The position numbers and the translations under genes are program-made. Below are positions 24,580-33,322 of a stretch of 35,060 nt of DNA, one piece after another. Under the pieces are notes generated by a model that saw only the letters and a list, made by a program, of their open reading frames with translations, did not search any database and had not been told where the DNA came from. The stretch is from SYFY01 sp031385325 (GTDB taxonomy: Bacteria > Pseudomonadota > Gammaproteobacteria > Pseudomonadales > Azotimanducaceae), in assembly GCA_031385325.1 (NCBI GenBank), contig JANNBJ010000015.1, forward strand, positions 1 to 35,060, in the 5' to 3' direction. Each line of letters opens with the position of its first letter. The first letter of the stretch is position 1.

Positions 24580-25410
24580 CTACAGTGGCAGTGCTTTCTG
24601 CGTGTAGCCTGCGGGCGGATCGAATTTCGCCACATCAATGTCCTTGCTGACGATTGACGTCACTCGCGACTCGACCGCCACCTGGCCCTTGTCATCGTAT
24701 TCACGAGTCAGCATCGGCATTCCACCCAGTTCACCAATGACCTCATAACCACTGGTCTTGATGGATTCGGTCATGGACGCCGGCAGTTTGTCGATGACCC
24801 CTAGCATGAAGCCGGACATGTCTTCGACAGCGGCTTTCACCCGTGCATCGATACCCGCCCACGGCGCAACCCAGAATTCCGAGCGTTTGACACCATCGAC
24901 CAGCACTTCTATTTGTCGCGTGTCCTGACCACCATTGGAAGCACGCTTGCCTGTGGACCGGAGCAACGGGCGCTTGCCGGGCGTACTTGACGTTGGCAGT
25001 TTGTCCTTCAGCATGCCTTCCACCATCGCTCGCTGGTCGTCAGGCAAATTCGCCAGGACGCTGTCGAGTTGCGACACGGCACCGGAGACGGTAGAAGCCA
25101 TGCGATCCAGGCTGGCTTTGTCCACCCGCATGAACTCCTTCTTGTCGTGGTCGATTGTCATCAGTTCATCGGTACCCCCGCGAAACACGACGCTGCCATT
25201 ACGATCACCGGCGATATCCACCTTGATGGACTGCCCAACGATGTCGATCTGTTGTTGCACGACATCGGCACCCGTTTCCTTGACTTCGACGTTGATCGCT
25301 ACACCTGGCACGGCCAGGGCTGCCATTGGTGGGAGACAAAGGGTCAGGAGTGATCGGGCCAAGACGGACTGGAAGCGAAGCGAGCGACTGGAGGGAAAAT
25401 GCAAAAACAT
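24580..25410 (-). CDS. Secreted DUF4412-like protein
   Basis: A 276-residue exported protein if translation starts at ATG 25410 (MFLHFPSSRSLRFQSVLARSLLTLCLPPMAALA), which gives a clean signal peptide; the frame runs further upstream but that part overlaps the MFS gene and looks non-coding. The mature part includes VEVKETGADVVQQQIDIVGQSIKVDI and GSVVFRGGTDELMTIDHDKKEFMRVDKAS, the pattern of DUF4412-type periplasmic or outer-membrane-associated proteins that bear a short beta-structured domain. A central low-complexity stretch (SSTPGKRPLLRSTGKRASNGGQ) is followed by KRSEFWVAPWAGI. Function is unknown. The gene is 67 bases downstream of the MFS gene on the same strand, so the two may be co-transcribed. 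Confidence 0.78.
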   Translation of the reverse strand: MFLHFPSSRSLRFQSVLARSLLTLCLPPMAALAVPGVAINVEVKETGADVVQQQIDIVGQSIKVDIAGDRNGSVVFRGGTDELMTIDHDKKEFMRVDKASLDRMASTVSGAVSQLDSVLANLPDDQRAMVEGMLKDKLPTSSTPGKRPLLRSTGKRASNGGQDTRQIEVLVDGVKRSEFWVAPWAGIDARVKAAVEDMSGFMLGVIDKLPASMTESIKTSGYEVIGELGGMPMLTREYDDKGQVAVESRVTSIVSKDIDVAKFDPPAGYTQKALPL

Positions 25411-25477
25411 CTTGATGTCGATTCCTTGGACAATTAATCGAGAGTCTAACAGCGCAAGCTGTCTGCATCCTGAAGAG

Positions 25478-26791
25478 TCATTGTGCTGAAGAGTCATCGT
25501 GGTGCGCAGCAGACCACCAGGGCCCTTTACCGGCACTGACCAGGATCGCAACGCCAATGCAGCAGAAGCCGGCGCACAGCATCCATGTGGGCCAGCCATA
25601 ATTCGCGACCACCCGTGGCAACCCAAGGTTCAGGAACAGGCCGGCGATTGGTGACAGGGTCGCTGTGATCCCGAAGGCACGACCGACACCGTGTGGAGAA
25701 ATGCTCTCGGCGGTTTCGGAATACAGTGCACACCAGGATGGATAAATGAACCCGGCAAAAAAGCCGGTGCAGGACCACAAGAGGACCAGGGTGGATTCCG
25801 GCGTTCCCACGGGCAGTTGCGAGCCGATGATGAAACAGCTGCCGGTGGTGATCGCGCCGAATGCCGTGACCAGCTTGCGCAGCCGCAATCGATCGCTCAG
25901 CCAGCCAGACACAAATACGCTTGCGGTGAAAACGATCCAGAATGCCGACGTCACAGCTGCGGCTCGGGCCGGGTCGAGACCGTAGTGCCGCGTGAGATAC
26001 ATCGGCACATACGCCGACACAGTGACATACGTGAGCGACCAGAAAACGATGGTGCCGGAGAGCACCCACAGACGCCAGCTGCGATAAATCAGCCGACCTT
26101 CGTCGTAGTGGCCCGGTATCTCGATGCCCGTGTTACTGGTGTTGTCAGCGCCACGCACAACGGGCGTGAGATCCCGATAAAACAGGAACAGCAGGGTCGC
26201 GGTGACAACACCCAGAATCGCGCCAATCCAGTACTGCGGGCGCCAGCCGGGAAAATGCGGGAGCGTGTTGGCTGCGATCACTGTCGACAAGAGAGCGCCA
26301 ACGGTGAACGCCAGCGACACCCAGGCATACACCATGGCGCGTCCCATCTGCGGTGTGAGGTCTCGTGACGCGGCGTGCACCGCCGGGTTCATGCCTGCCA
26401 TCAGGAAGCTGCCGGCCATCGACAGAGCAGCCAGGGTATAGAAATTTGGCGCCAGTGCGCCGCACACGGAAATAGCGGCATAACCGACCACTGGCCAGAC
26501 GAGGAGCGGTCGCCGGCCAAAGCGATCGGCGGCTCGGCTGAGCACCTGTGCGCCGCAGCTGTAGACCAGGCCTGCGGCTGCGGCCACATAACCCCACTCA
26601 ATGAGTGTCTTGTCGAACTCTTCCAGTATGTAAACCAGCACCGGACCGGTCTTGAGGCCTTCGTACTGTTCAATGGCCCAGCCGAGGACGATCAGACCGA
26701 GCAACCACCAGCGCAGTGCGCCGGTTGGTCGCCAGCCGATTTCCCGATGACGCAGATACGTCCAGAAACTACCCACTGCTGGTTGAACCAT
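25478..26791 (-). CDS. MFS transporter
   Basis: A 437-residue inner-membrane carrier with about twelve helices. Recognisable MFS features are the loop LSRAADRFGRRPLLVWPVVGY (motif A) and the second-half loop SGWLSDRLRLRKLVTAFG. The open frame reaches ATG 26824, but ATG 26791 is preferred because GGGGAG stands ten bases upstream of it. The substrate is unknown; the general shape is like sugar-phosphate or organic-acid carriers. It is divergent from the aquaporin gene with about 230 bases between starts, a region that holds an inverted repeat (CCGTCAG 26949-26955 / CTGACGG 26969-26975). Confidence 0.86.
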   Translation of the reverse strand: MVQPAVGSFWTYLRHREIGWRPTGALRWWLLGLIVLGWAIEQYEGLKTGPVLVYILEEFDKTLIEWGYVAAAAGLVYSCGAQVLSRAADRFGRRPLLVWPVVGYAAISVCGALAPNFYTLAALSMAGSFLMAGMNPAVHAASRDLTPQMGRAMVYAWVSLAFTVGALLSTVIAANTLPHFPGWRPQYWIGAILGVVTATLLFLFYRDLTPVVRGADNTSNTGIEIPGHYDEGRLIYRSWRLWVLSGTIVFWSLTYVTVSAYVPMYLTRHYGLDPARAAAVTSAFWIVFTASVFVSGWLSDRLRLRKLVTAFGAITTGSCFIIGSQLPVGTPESTLVLLWSCTGFFAGFIYPSWCALYSETAESISPHGVGRAFGITATLSPIAGLFLNLGLPRVVANYGWPTWMLCAGFCCIGVAILVSAGKGPWWSAAHHDDSSAQ

Positions 26792-26948
26792 ACGACGCCA
26801 TCTCCCCAACGGCTGACCGTCCATGGATGTTAACCGATCCTGCCTGCCAACCCGGGTTATCCGTCAGCCTGCCGGGGAGAGCTGTTTTTACAGTTGGCGG
26901 TGTTGATTGTCTTGTCGTGAAAGGGGCGACGAGCAGATGATCCATTGA

Positions 26949-26975
26949 CCGTCAGTGGCGCGAGATCGCTGACGG
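26949..26975. promoter_or_regulatory. Inverted repeat in a divergent promoter region
   Basis: CCGTCAG (26949-26955) and CTGACGG (26969-26975) form a perfect 7-bp dyad with 13 bases between them, in the intergenic region between the divergent MFS and aquaporin genes and 45 bases before the aquaporin ATG. Size and place suit either a regulator operator or a leader hairpin. No regulator gene is next to it. Confidence 0.3.
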
Positions 26976-27019
26976 GCAATAAAAAATGTGGGTAGAACTG
27001 AATCACGTAGGGGGGTTCC

Positions 27020-27709
27020 ATGAACAAGTTGATTGCCGAGTTTTTCGGCACATTCTGGCTGGTGCTGGGTGGTTGTGGCAGCGCGGTACTCGCTGCAGCA
27101 TTTCCCGAGGTGGGCATTGGCTGGCTCGGCGTTTCGCTGGCTTTTGGGCTCACAGTGTTGACCATGGCCTATGCCATTGGCCATGTCTCCGGGTGCCATT
27201 TGAATCCCGCTGTGTCCATTGGTTTGTTTGCGGCCGGTCGTTTTGGCAGCGGTGAACTGGTCCAGTACATCATTGCCCAGGTTCTGGGCGGCATCGTTGC
27301 CGGCGGCGTACTGTACCTGATCGTCAGTGGCGGGCCGGGCTTCGAAGGTGTTGGCGGTTTTGCGTCGAATGGTTACGGCGAACACTCACCGGGTGGTTAC
27401 AGCATGATGTCGGCGCTGATCATCGAGGTGGTCATGACCATGATGTTCCTGGTGGTGATTCTTGGTGCGACGGACTCGCGCGCACCCGCTGGCTTTGCGC
27501 CCATCGCCATCGGCCTGTGCCTGACTTTGATCCACCTGATCAGCATTCCGGTGACCAATACTTCGGTAAATCCTGCGCGCAGCACTGGCGTCGCTATTTT
27601 TGCCGGTGGTTGGGCGTTGTCACAGCTGTGGCTGTTCTGGGTTGCCCCGATCGTCGGTGGTGTACTCGGCGCGGTTGTCTATCGGTTGATTGGTGGAGAG
27701 AAAAAATAG
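27020..27709 (+). CDS. aqpZ: Aquaporin Z
   Basis: A 229-residue inner-membrane water channel. Both half-helix motifs are intact: N62-P-A (HLNPAVSIG) and N184-P-A (SVNPARSTG). The selectivity filter residues expected of a water-specific channel are in place: Phe42, His172, Thr181 and Arg187. Six membrane helices and length (E. coli AqpZ has 231) are normal. GGGGG shortly before the ATG is the ribosome site. It mediates rapid water flux and osmotic adaptation, and has no evident link to the catabolic genes around it. Confidence 0.96.
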   Translation: MNKLIAEFFGTFWLVLGGCGSAVLAAAFPEVGIGWLGVSLAFGLTVLTMAYAIGHVSGCHLNPAVSIGLFAAGRFGSGELVQYIIAQVLGGIVAGGVLYLIVSGGPGFEGVGGFASNGYGEHSPGGYSMMSALIIEVVMTMMFLVVILGATDSRAPAGFAPIAIGLCLTLIHLISIPVTNTSVNPARSTGVAIFAGGWALSQLWLFWVAPIVGGVLGAVVYRLIGGEKK

Positions 27710-27760
27710 TCCACCGTTGAATCGACTGGGTGCGGCTCGCAATGGCCGCATCCCGTCCGC

Positions 27761-27766
27761 TATGAT
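27761..27766 (+). promoter_or_regulatory. Possible -10 element upstream of the amidohydrolase
   Basis: TATGAT at 27761-27766 is a good -10 match and would start RNA about 25 bases before the ATG at 27799. No convincing -35 lies 16-18 bases upstream, so it may be chance. Confidence 0.22.
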
Positions 27767-27798
27767 CCGGCTCACCGTGTTTGCCGGATGCCCAGCTG

Positions 27799-28959
27799 AT
27801 GAAAACCTATACCAATGGTCGCCGCTTGTTTGATGCCGACAGCCACCTGATGGAAACCGTCGACTGGCTGACCGAGTACGCGACGCCTGAACAGCAAGGT
27901 CTCATCAAGCCGCTGGCAACTGAAAAAGGCGGGGCCAACATCATTGCCCTCATCGATGCAGCCGCCAAACGACGCGCCGATCCGGAAGCGACCAGGTCGC
28001 TGCTGGAACAACCGCTGATCTCTGGTCCAAAAGGCTGGGGCGCTTATGGCGCGACTGACCCGGCGGAGCGCAGCCACGCGCTGGATCTGCTTGGTTTCGA
28101 ACAACAGTTGTTGTTTCCAACGTTTGCGATTGGACAGTTCGCGGCGTCGAAGGATCTCGATGTGCTGTATGGCGGGACGGACATGCTGAACCGGCGCATG
28201 GCGGATTTCGGTCGTGCCGATGCGCGGCTCGTTCCCGTGGGATATGTGCCGTTGCGTGATCCTGTGCGGGCACTGGCTGCAGCCGAGAAAGCGATCGCTA
28301 ATGGTGTACGTGCCATCTGGGTCAGTTCGGAGCCGGTGGTGGATCGATCTCCGGCCCATCTGGATCACGATCCGGTCTGGCGTCTGCTTGAAGCCAAGGG
28401 TGTGCCGGTGATTCTGCACATTGGCAGCGGTCGCGGCCTCGATCCTCGTTATCACAAGAACGGTCACGAGAAAGTAAGGGACTGGCTTGGCGGTGGTGAA
28501 AATCTGCGTGGCAAGGACTTCCACGCCATCGCCCATTCTGCCCAGAACTTCCTCACCGCGATGATCTACGACCAGGTATTTCAGCGCTTCCCGAAACTCA
28601 TGTGTGGTGTGATCGAACTGGGTGCGACCTGGGTGCCTGGATTCCTGCGCACGCTGGATCAGGGTCACATGGCATTTCGTAAATCGGAACCGCTGTTGAA
28701 CGGACTGACCATGAAGCCGTCGGAGTACTTCAAACGACAGGTGCGTGTGAGCCTGTTTCCCTACGAGGATGCGGGTTGGCTGATCGATCAGGCCGGTCCC
28801 GATGTGTTCATGTTTGCATCCGACTTCCCGCATCCTGAGGGTGGTCGCGATCCGCTGGGTCGATTTGATCAGACCCTTGAAGAGGCAAACACTCCGGTGA
28901 GCGCGCGCGAGGCGTTCTACTTCAAGAACTTTGCCTCACTGCTCAAGCTCGCGATCTAG
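27799..28959 (+). CDS. Amidohydrolase 2 family protein
   Basis: A 386-residue TIM-barrel hydrolase (PF04909 type). It opens with FDADSHLMET, in which the Asp/His pair corresponds to the usual metal-binding D.H motif, and continues with VPVILHIGSGRGLDPRYH (metal-ligand His), HAIAHSAQNFLTAMIYDQVFQRFPKL and MFASDFPHPEGGRDP (conserved acidic residue in SDFPH). The family includes decarboxylases of aromatic acids and hydrolases of lactones or amides. ATG 27799 is used; the frame also allows a TTG at 27781. Neither has a clear ribosome site. The gene precedes a sugar-type symporter and a glycerate kinase on the same strand with short gaps, suggesting one unit. Confidence 0.88.
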   Translation: MKTYTNGRRLFDADSHLMETVDWLTEYATPEQQGLIKPLATEKGGANIIALIDAAAKRRADPEATRSLLEQPLISGPKGWGAYGATDPAERSHALDLLGFEQQLLFPTFAIGQFAASKDLDVLYGGTDMLNRRMADFGRADARLVPVGYVPLRDPVRALAAAEKAIANGVRAIWVSSEPVVDRSPAHLDHDPVWRLLEAKGVPVILHIGSGRGLDPRYHKNGHEKVRDWLGGGENLRGKDFHAIAHSAQNFLTAMIYDQVFQRFPKLMCGVIELGATWVPGFLRTLDQGHMAFRKSEPLLNGLTMKPSEYFKRQVRVSLFPYEDAGWLIDQAGPDVFMFASDFPHPEGGRDPLGRFDQTLEEANTPVSAREAFYFKNFASLLKLAI

Positions 28960-28971
28960 CCAGGAATATCT

Positions 28972-30408
28972 ATGACGGATGTACGCAAGCTGTCCCAGCC
29001 GACCATGCTGGCATATGGTATCGGCCAGGCTGCGGAAGGTATGAAAAACCAGGCTTTTGCCGTGTTCCTGGTTTTCTACTACCAGCAAGTGATTGGTTTG
29101 CCCGGTTGGATGGCCGGTCTGGCTCTGGCCGTTGCCTTGATCTTTGACGCCATCATGGACCCGTTGGCGGGCGTCATCAGCGATCGCACTCAATCGCGCT
29201 GGGGACGACGTCATCCGTTCATGCTGGCGTCGGCGGTCCCGCTTTTCTTCGCATTCACCGCCTTGTTTCAACCACCAGATGGCATGAGTGACTGGGGATA
29301 CTTCGCGTGGCTGACATGCTTTGCCGTGCTGGTGCGCGGCGCGTTGGCGCTGTATTACGTTCCGCATCTGGCGCTCGGTGCAGAAATGGCGCAGGACTAT
29401 CATCAACGTTCGACGGTGTACGCCTATAGCACCGTGTTTTCGATTACCGCGGCGGCAGTTGTGTCGTTTATTGGCTATCGGTACTTCTTCCCGACCACAC
29501 CAGAGTTCAGCCCGGGTACACTCAATCCTGAAGGGTATGCGCCTTTCGGGCTGTTTTTTGCCGTGTGCATCGTCGTTGTCATCGTGATCTGCTGCGTAGG
29601 CACCCGCAAGGAAATCCCCTTCCTTCACGTCGTGAAGATCACCACCGAACTCAGCTTCAAACAGGCGTGGCGTGATTTTAGTGAGGTGTTTGCCAATCGA
29701 TCCTACAGGCTGATTTTTGTTGGCATGTTGATCTCCACGTTTGCCGTCTCGGTGGACGCAGTTCTGAGCCCCTACATGGGTGTGCACTTCTGGGGGTTGA
29801 CGACGGAAAGTCTGTCGCTGGTTGCCTTCGCGACATTGATCGGTATCTGGATTGGTTTGCCGCTCGCGCCAATCATTACGCGCAAGCTGGACAAGCGCCG
29901 CGCGCTGGTGATACCTGCAGTAATTGTCGTGCTGAACGCAAACTTCGCGTTGGTCCCCCGGTTGCTCGACGTCTCCTGGTTCCCTGAAAACGGTTCGCCG
30001 CTGATTTTCTGGATTTACTGTGCGAAGTACTTCATTCAAGGCCTCTGCCTGCCGGCGATCTTCGCGAGTTTCAACTCCATGTTTGCCGATATCACCGACG
30101 AAGTGGAGCTGGAATCTGGTGGTCGGCGGGAGGGTGTGATTTTTTCTTCACGCGCCTTTGCGACCAAGCTGGTAGGTGCCGCAGGGGCGCTTGTTGGTGG
30201 GGTCATGATCGATCTGATTCAGTTTCCGGCAGGCGCAGTGGCAGGGACGGTGCCTGCGGAAACGATCTGGTGGCTCGGTTTTCTCGAGGGTCCGTGCGTG
30301 TACGCGCTCTCACTAAGCGGTGTGTTGTTTTATCTGCGCTACGAAATCGATGCCAAGCGGCATGCTGAAATCCGCGCGCTTCTGGCGCAGCGTGCTGTCG
30401 CCAGCTAG
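28972..30408 (+). CDS. GPH-family (MelB-like) cation symporter
   Basis: A 478-residue inner-membrane transporter. LAYGIGQAAEGMKNQAFAVFLVFYYQQVIGLPGWMAG at the N-terminus, then IFDAIMDPLAGVISDRTQSRWGRRHPFMLASAVP, are the hallmark of the glycoside-pentoside-hexuronide (MFS_2) family: the D...DP..G..SDRT.SRWGRR.P signature is complete. Other members carry sugars or related polar compounds with H+ or Na+. CAGGA about seven bases upstream supports the ATG. It sits 12 bases after the amidohydrolase stop and overlaps the following kinase start, so the three probably form one operon. Confidence 0.9.
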   Translation: MTDVRKLSQPTMLAYGIGQAAEGMKNQAFAVFLVFYYQQVIGLPGWMAGLALAVALIFDAIMDPLAGVISDRTQSRWGRRHPFMLASAVPLFFAFTALFQPPDGMSDWGYFAWLTCFAVLVRGALALYYVPHLALGAEMAQDYHQRSTVYAYSTVFSITAAAVVSFIGYRYFFPTTPEFSPGTLNPEGYAPFGLFFAVCIVVVIVICCVGTRKEIPFLHVVKITTELSFKQAWRDFSEVFANRSYRLIFVGMLISTFAVSVDAVLSPYMGVHFWGLTTESLSLVAFATLIGIWIGLPLAPIITRKLDKRRALVIPAVIVVLNANFALVPRLLDVSWFPENGSPLIFWIYCAKYFIQGLCLPAIFASFNSMFADITDEVELESGGRREGVIFSSRAFATKLVGAAGALVGGVMIDLIQFPAGAVAGTVPAETIWWLGFLEGPCVYALSLSGVLFYLRYEIDAKRHAEIRALLAQRAVAS

Positions 30409-31726
30409 GGATTGGCTGACAAACTTGTTCCAGGCTGGGCTGGCTGCGGTCCAGCCACGAACTTTGTTGGAGCAGCATACCCGGATCGTTGAGGATCGCT
30501 GGTGTTATCCGGGGCAGGGTCTCTCTATCGACGTCGCTTTGCCGGCGGACGGCCATGTCTACATCTGTGGTGCTGGCAAAGCGGTAGTTCCTTTCGCTGT
30601 CGGGCTCGTTCATTCCCTGGGTGATCGATTCCATCAAGGGCTCATCGTTACCAAGACAGGTCACACGGAACCACTTGATAAACGTGTACGAATCCTGGAA
30701 GCGGCCCATCCTGTTCCGGATCTGAGTAGTGAAGTTGCCGCGACCGAACTCGAACGGTTTCTCCTTCAGGTGACGGCAAACGATGTGGTGTTCTTTCTGC
30801 TGACCGGCGGAGCTTCAGCGCTGCTGGCCGCACCGGTACCCGGAATATCGCTGGCTGATAAACAGGTGGTCACGCGTTTACTTCTGGCCAGTGGTGCGAA
30901 TATTCACGCCATCAATTCGGTGCGCAAGCATTTGTCGCGCCTGAAAGGTGGCAACGTGGCTCGTCTTGTCAGCCCGGCACGCCTTGTCACACTCGCGGTA
31001 TCGGATGTGATTGGTGACGACCCCGATAGTATCGGCTCCGGGCCAACGGTGGCTGATCCCACCACTTATTCGCAGGCCGTGACCATTCTTCGCGGTCGAG
31101 GTTTGTACGAACGACTACCATCGACCGTACGGGTCCACCTTGAACACGGTGAGGCGGGCGCGCGTCGTGAAACGCCCAAGCCGGGCGATGAGTGCTTTCT
31201 CAATGCGCAATACAGGTTGCTTGCGAGTCTTGAAGATGCGCTGGATGCGATAGAACAAAGGGCCAGGCAGGACGGTGTCCTCGTGCATCGAGTGACCGAT
31301 CCTCTACAAGGAGACGTCGGGACCTGCTCCACGCTGTTGCTGCAGGCGTTGGACGATCTTGCGGCCCATGCATCCCGGCCGGTGTTGTTGCTGGCAGGTG
31401 GGGAGCCAACGGTGGAACCGAAGGGGTCAGGCAAGGGCGGGCGCATGCAACATCTGGCACTGCTGCTGGCGACCGCGCTGGAAGGGCGTAACGATGTAGT
31501 TGGTCTTGCTGCTGGAACCGATGGCACTGACGGACCGACCGACGCTGCAGGATCTTTTTTTACCGGCGATACCCTGGCGCGGGCGCTTGCCGTGGGTCTC
31601 GACCCTGAAACCTGCCTGCGAGATTTCAACGCCTATGCATTATTCGCAGCGCTGGGTGATCATCTGATGACCGGCCCAACCGGCACCAATGTCATGGACA
31701 TCGTGATGATCTGGATGCCAGAGTAG
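30362..31726 (+). CDS. Glycerate 2-kinase, MOFRL family
   Basis: A protein of about 454 residues of the GckA/TtuD glycerate-2-kinase family (N-terminal DUF4147 and C-terminal MOFRL domains), which phosphorylates D-glycerate. CGAGKAVVPFA, LLTGGASALLAAP, INSVRKHLSRLKGG, VSDVIGDDPDSIGSGPT and AAGTDGTDGPTDAAGSFF are all strongly characteristic. One family block is altered: the usual GGRNQE reads GGRMQH here. Starts are uncertain: ATG 30362 overlaps the symporter by 47 bases and GTG 30392 by 17; neither has a strong ribosome site. Overlap with the transporter suggests coupled expression. The kinase would feed glycerate produced from the imported or amidohydrolase-processed compound into central metabolism. 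Confidence 0.87.
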   Translation: MLKSARFWRSVLSPARDWLTNLFQAGLAAVQPRTLLEQHTRIVEDRWCYPGQGLSIDVALPADGHVYICGAGKAVVPFAVGLVHSLGDRFHQGLIVTKTGHTEPLDKRVRILEAAHPVPDLSSEVAATELERFLLQVTANDVVFFLLTGGASALLAAPVPGISLADKQVVTRLLLASGANIHAINSVRKHLSRLKGGNVARLVSPARLVTLAVSDVIGDDPDSIGSGPTVADPTTYSQAVTILRGRGLYERLPSTVRVHLEHGEAGARRETPKPGDECFLNAQYRLLASLEDALDAIEQRARQDGVLVHRVTDPLQGDVGTCSTLLLQALDDLAAHASRPVLLLAGGEPTVEPKGSGKGGRMQHLALLLATALEGRNDVVGLAAGTDGTDGPTDAAGSFFTGDTLARALAVGLDPETCLRDFNAYALFAALGDHLMTGPTGTNVMDIVMIWMPE

Positions 31727-31756
31727 CCGTCGACATCGCATGGAGGGGAGAGCGAG

Positions 31757-32272
31757 ATGTTGAAGATTCGGAACTGGCTTTTGATCATTCTGTTCGCGTC
31801 GATCAGCCAACAGTCTTCGGCTGAAAGCGCTGGCCAGTGGTCATCCCAGGAGGCCGCGGCGTTACGTGCGGTTGATGCGTACATCGACGCATTCAATGCG
31901 CGCGATGCCCAGGCCTTTGTTGATGCATTGCACTATCCACATATGCGGGTTGATGGTCTCGGTTATCCCAGGTATTGGGCGAACGCGGCGGACTATCTCA
32001 AGGAAGTCGAGTTCGACACCGTGCAGGCAACCGGCTGGTCGTATAGCCGTTACGATTACAAGAAGGTAGTGCAGAGTGGCCGTCACAAGGTCCACGTGCT
32101 GGTTTCATTCACGCGCTATGACAAGTACGACAAGCCTTTGCACACGCAGGAATCTCTGTACGTGGTCACTGAACATGGTGGTCGCTGGGCGATTCAGGTG
32201 CGTTCGAGTTATGTCGAACAGGTCATGCAGGATCAGTGCATCGGGGCAAAATCGTCCGACTGCGCGAGGTAG
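31757..32272 (+). CDS. Secreted NTF2/SnoaL-like protein
   Basis: A 171-residue protein with a signal peptide (MLKIRNWLLIILFASISQQSSA|ES) followed by an NTF2-like domain: AALRAVDAYIDAFNARDAQAFVDALHYPHMRVDG, then FDTVQATGWSYSRYDYKKVVQSGRHKVHVLVSFTRYD and ESLYVVTEHGGRWAIQVRSSY. The helix plus curved-sheet pattern is typical, but no catalytic residues are assigned. GAGGGG six to ten bases upstream supports the ATG. It lies six bases before the desaturase, suggesting a two-gene unit; a periplasmic partner binding or modifying a lipophilic molecule is a possibility only. Confidence 0.78.
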   Translation: MLKIRNWLLIILFASISQQSSAESAGQWSSQEAAALRAVDAYIDAFNARDAQAFVDALHYPHMRVDGLGYPRYWANAADYLKEVEFDTVQATGWSYSRYDYKKVVQSGRHKVHVLVSFTRYDKYDKPLHTQESLYVVTEHGGRWAIQVRSSYVEQVMQDQCIGAKSSDCAR

Positions 32273-32278
32273 GAGATC

Positions 32279-33322
32279 GTGGCGCGTGAATATTCCGATG
32301 ATTACCGTATCAGCTGGTATCGCAGTCCCATCGACAAGGGACAACTCAGTCAATTGATGAAGCGCAGCAATCTGCGCGGCTGGCTGCAGACCATCGGGCA
32401 CCTGGGGCTGTTTGTCACGACGGGTGTGCTTGCGTATCTGGCTTACCTGAACGTCAGCCTTTCCAACTGGCCCTGGTCCGTTCCCCTGTTCATGGCCACG
32501 TTGTTTGCACACGGCACCATGGGCCCATTCACCGGCCTCATTGCCATTCACGAACTTCAGCATCGCACCGTCTTTGAGTCGAAGGCCTTGAACGAATTTT
32601 TCGAGAAGGTGTATGCCTTCATCAGCTGGTCCGATTACCTGTGGTATCAGCACAGTCATGTCCGTCATCATCAGGCCACCTGTCACCGTGCGCATGATGG
32701 GGAAGTGGCCCTGCCGCAGACCTTCAGTATTCGCCGATGGGAATTCTGGTTGAGCATGTTGGCCTGGAATCCACGGGCAACATGGCTCAAGTTGAAGCAG
32801 GTCTGGCGCCATGCCCGGGGTCATATCGACGGAGACTGGTACGAGCACGTCCTGCCCGAATCTGCTCCAGCCGCGCGTCGTGCGCATCAAAACTGGGCGT
32901 GGACGTTGTTGATCGGACACACGCTGATTGCAGTGACGTTTGTGATCAGTGGCTTCTGGTTTGGCATCGTGGTGTTTACTTTCGGCACGTTCTACTGCGG
33001 CTGGCTTGGGTTCGCCTGCGGTATGCCGCAACACTATGGGCTCAACCCCGATGTGCCCGACTTTCGCATGAGCACTCGAACCTTCACCTGCTCGCCTCTG
33101 GTCGGGTTCTACTACTGGAACATGCAGTATCACCTCGAGCATCACATGTATCCCGGTGTGCCGTTCTACAATCTGCCCAGGCTTCGTCAAGCGATAGCAT
33201 CTGATCTGCCACTGGCGACACATGGATTGGTGGCGACATGGCGAGAAATTCTCGCCATCAGGAATCAGTCAATCAAGGATCGACAGTTTCAATTCAAGCC
33301 GGCGATACCTGGGCGGTCATAA
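32279..33322 (+). CDS. Membrane fatty-acid desaturase family protein
   Basis: A 347-residue membrane di-iron enzyme. The three histidine boxes are H91ELQH95, H127VRHH131 and H285LEHH289, and an additional GMPQHYGL lies at about residue 250. Two pairs of hydrophobic segments flank the boxes in the usual order. Family members insert double bonds or hydroxyl groups into fatty-acyl, carotenoid or related lipids; the exact reaction cannot be read. GTG 32279 has TAGGAG five bases upstream. The stop TAA lies directly beside the TCA (stop in reverse) of the convergent gene, so the two reading frames overlap by six bases. Confidence 0.88.
   Translation: MAREYSDDYRISWYRSPIDKGQLSQLMKRSNLRGWLQTIGHLGLFVTTGVLAYLAYLNVSLSNWPWSVPLFMATLFAHGTMGPFTGLIAIHELQHRTVFESKALNEFFEKVYAFISWSDYLWYQHSHVRHHQATCHRAHDGEVALPQTFSIRRWEFWLSMLAWNPRATWLKLKQVWRHARGHIDGDWYEHVLPESAPAARRAHQNWAWTLLIGHTLIAVTFVISGFWFGIVVFTFGTFYCGWLGFACGMPQHYGLNPDVPDFRMSTRTFTCSPLVGFYYWNMQYHLEHHMYPGVPFYNLPRLRQAIASDLPLATHGLVATWREILAIRNQSIKDRQFQFKPAIPGRS

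Noticed and set aside
25411..25626. Upstream extension of the DUF4412-like frame
   Set aside because: It overlaps the neighbouring MFS gene, and the internal ATG at 25410 gives a clean signal peptide.
28936..30039. Long minus-strand open frame opposite the GPH symporter
   Set aside because: Shadow of the intact symporter gene, rich in His/Arg/Gln as expected for reverse reading of membrane-protein codons.
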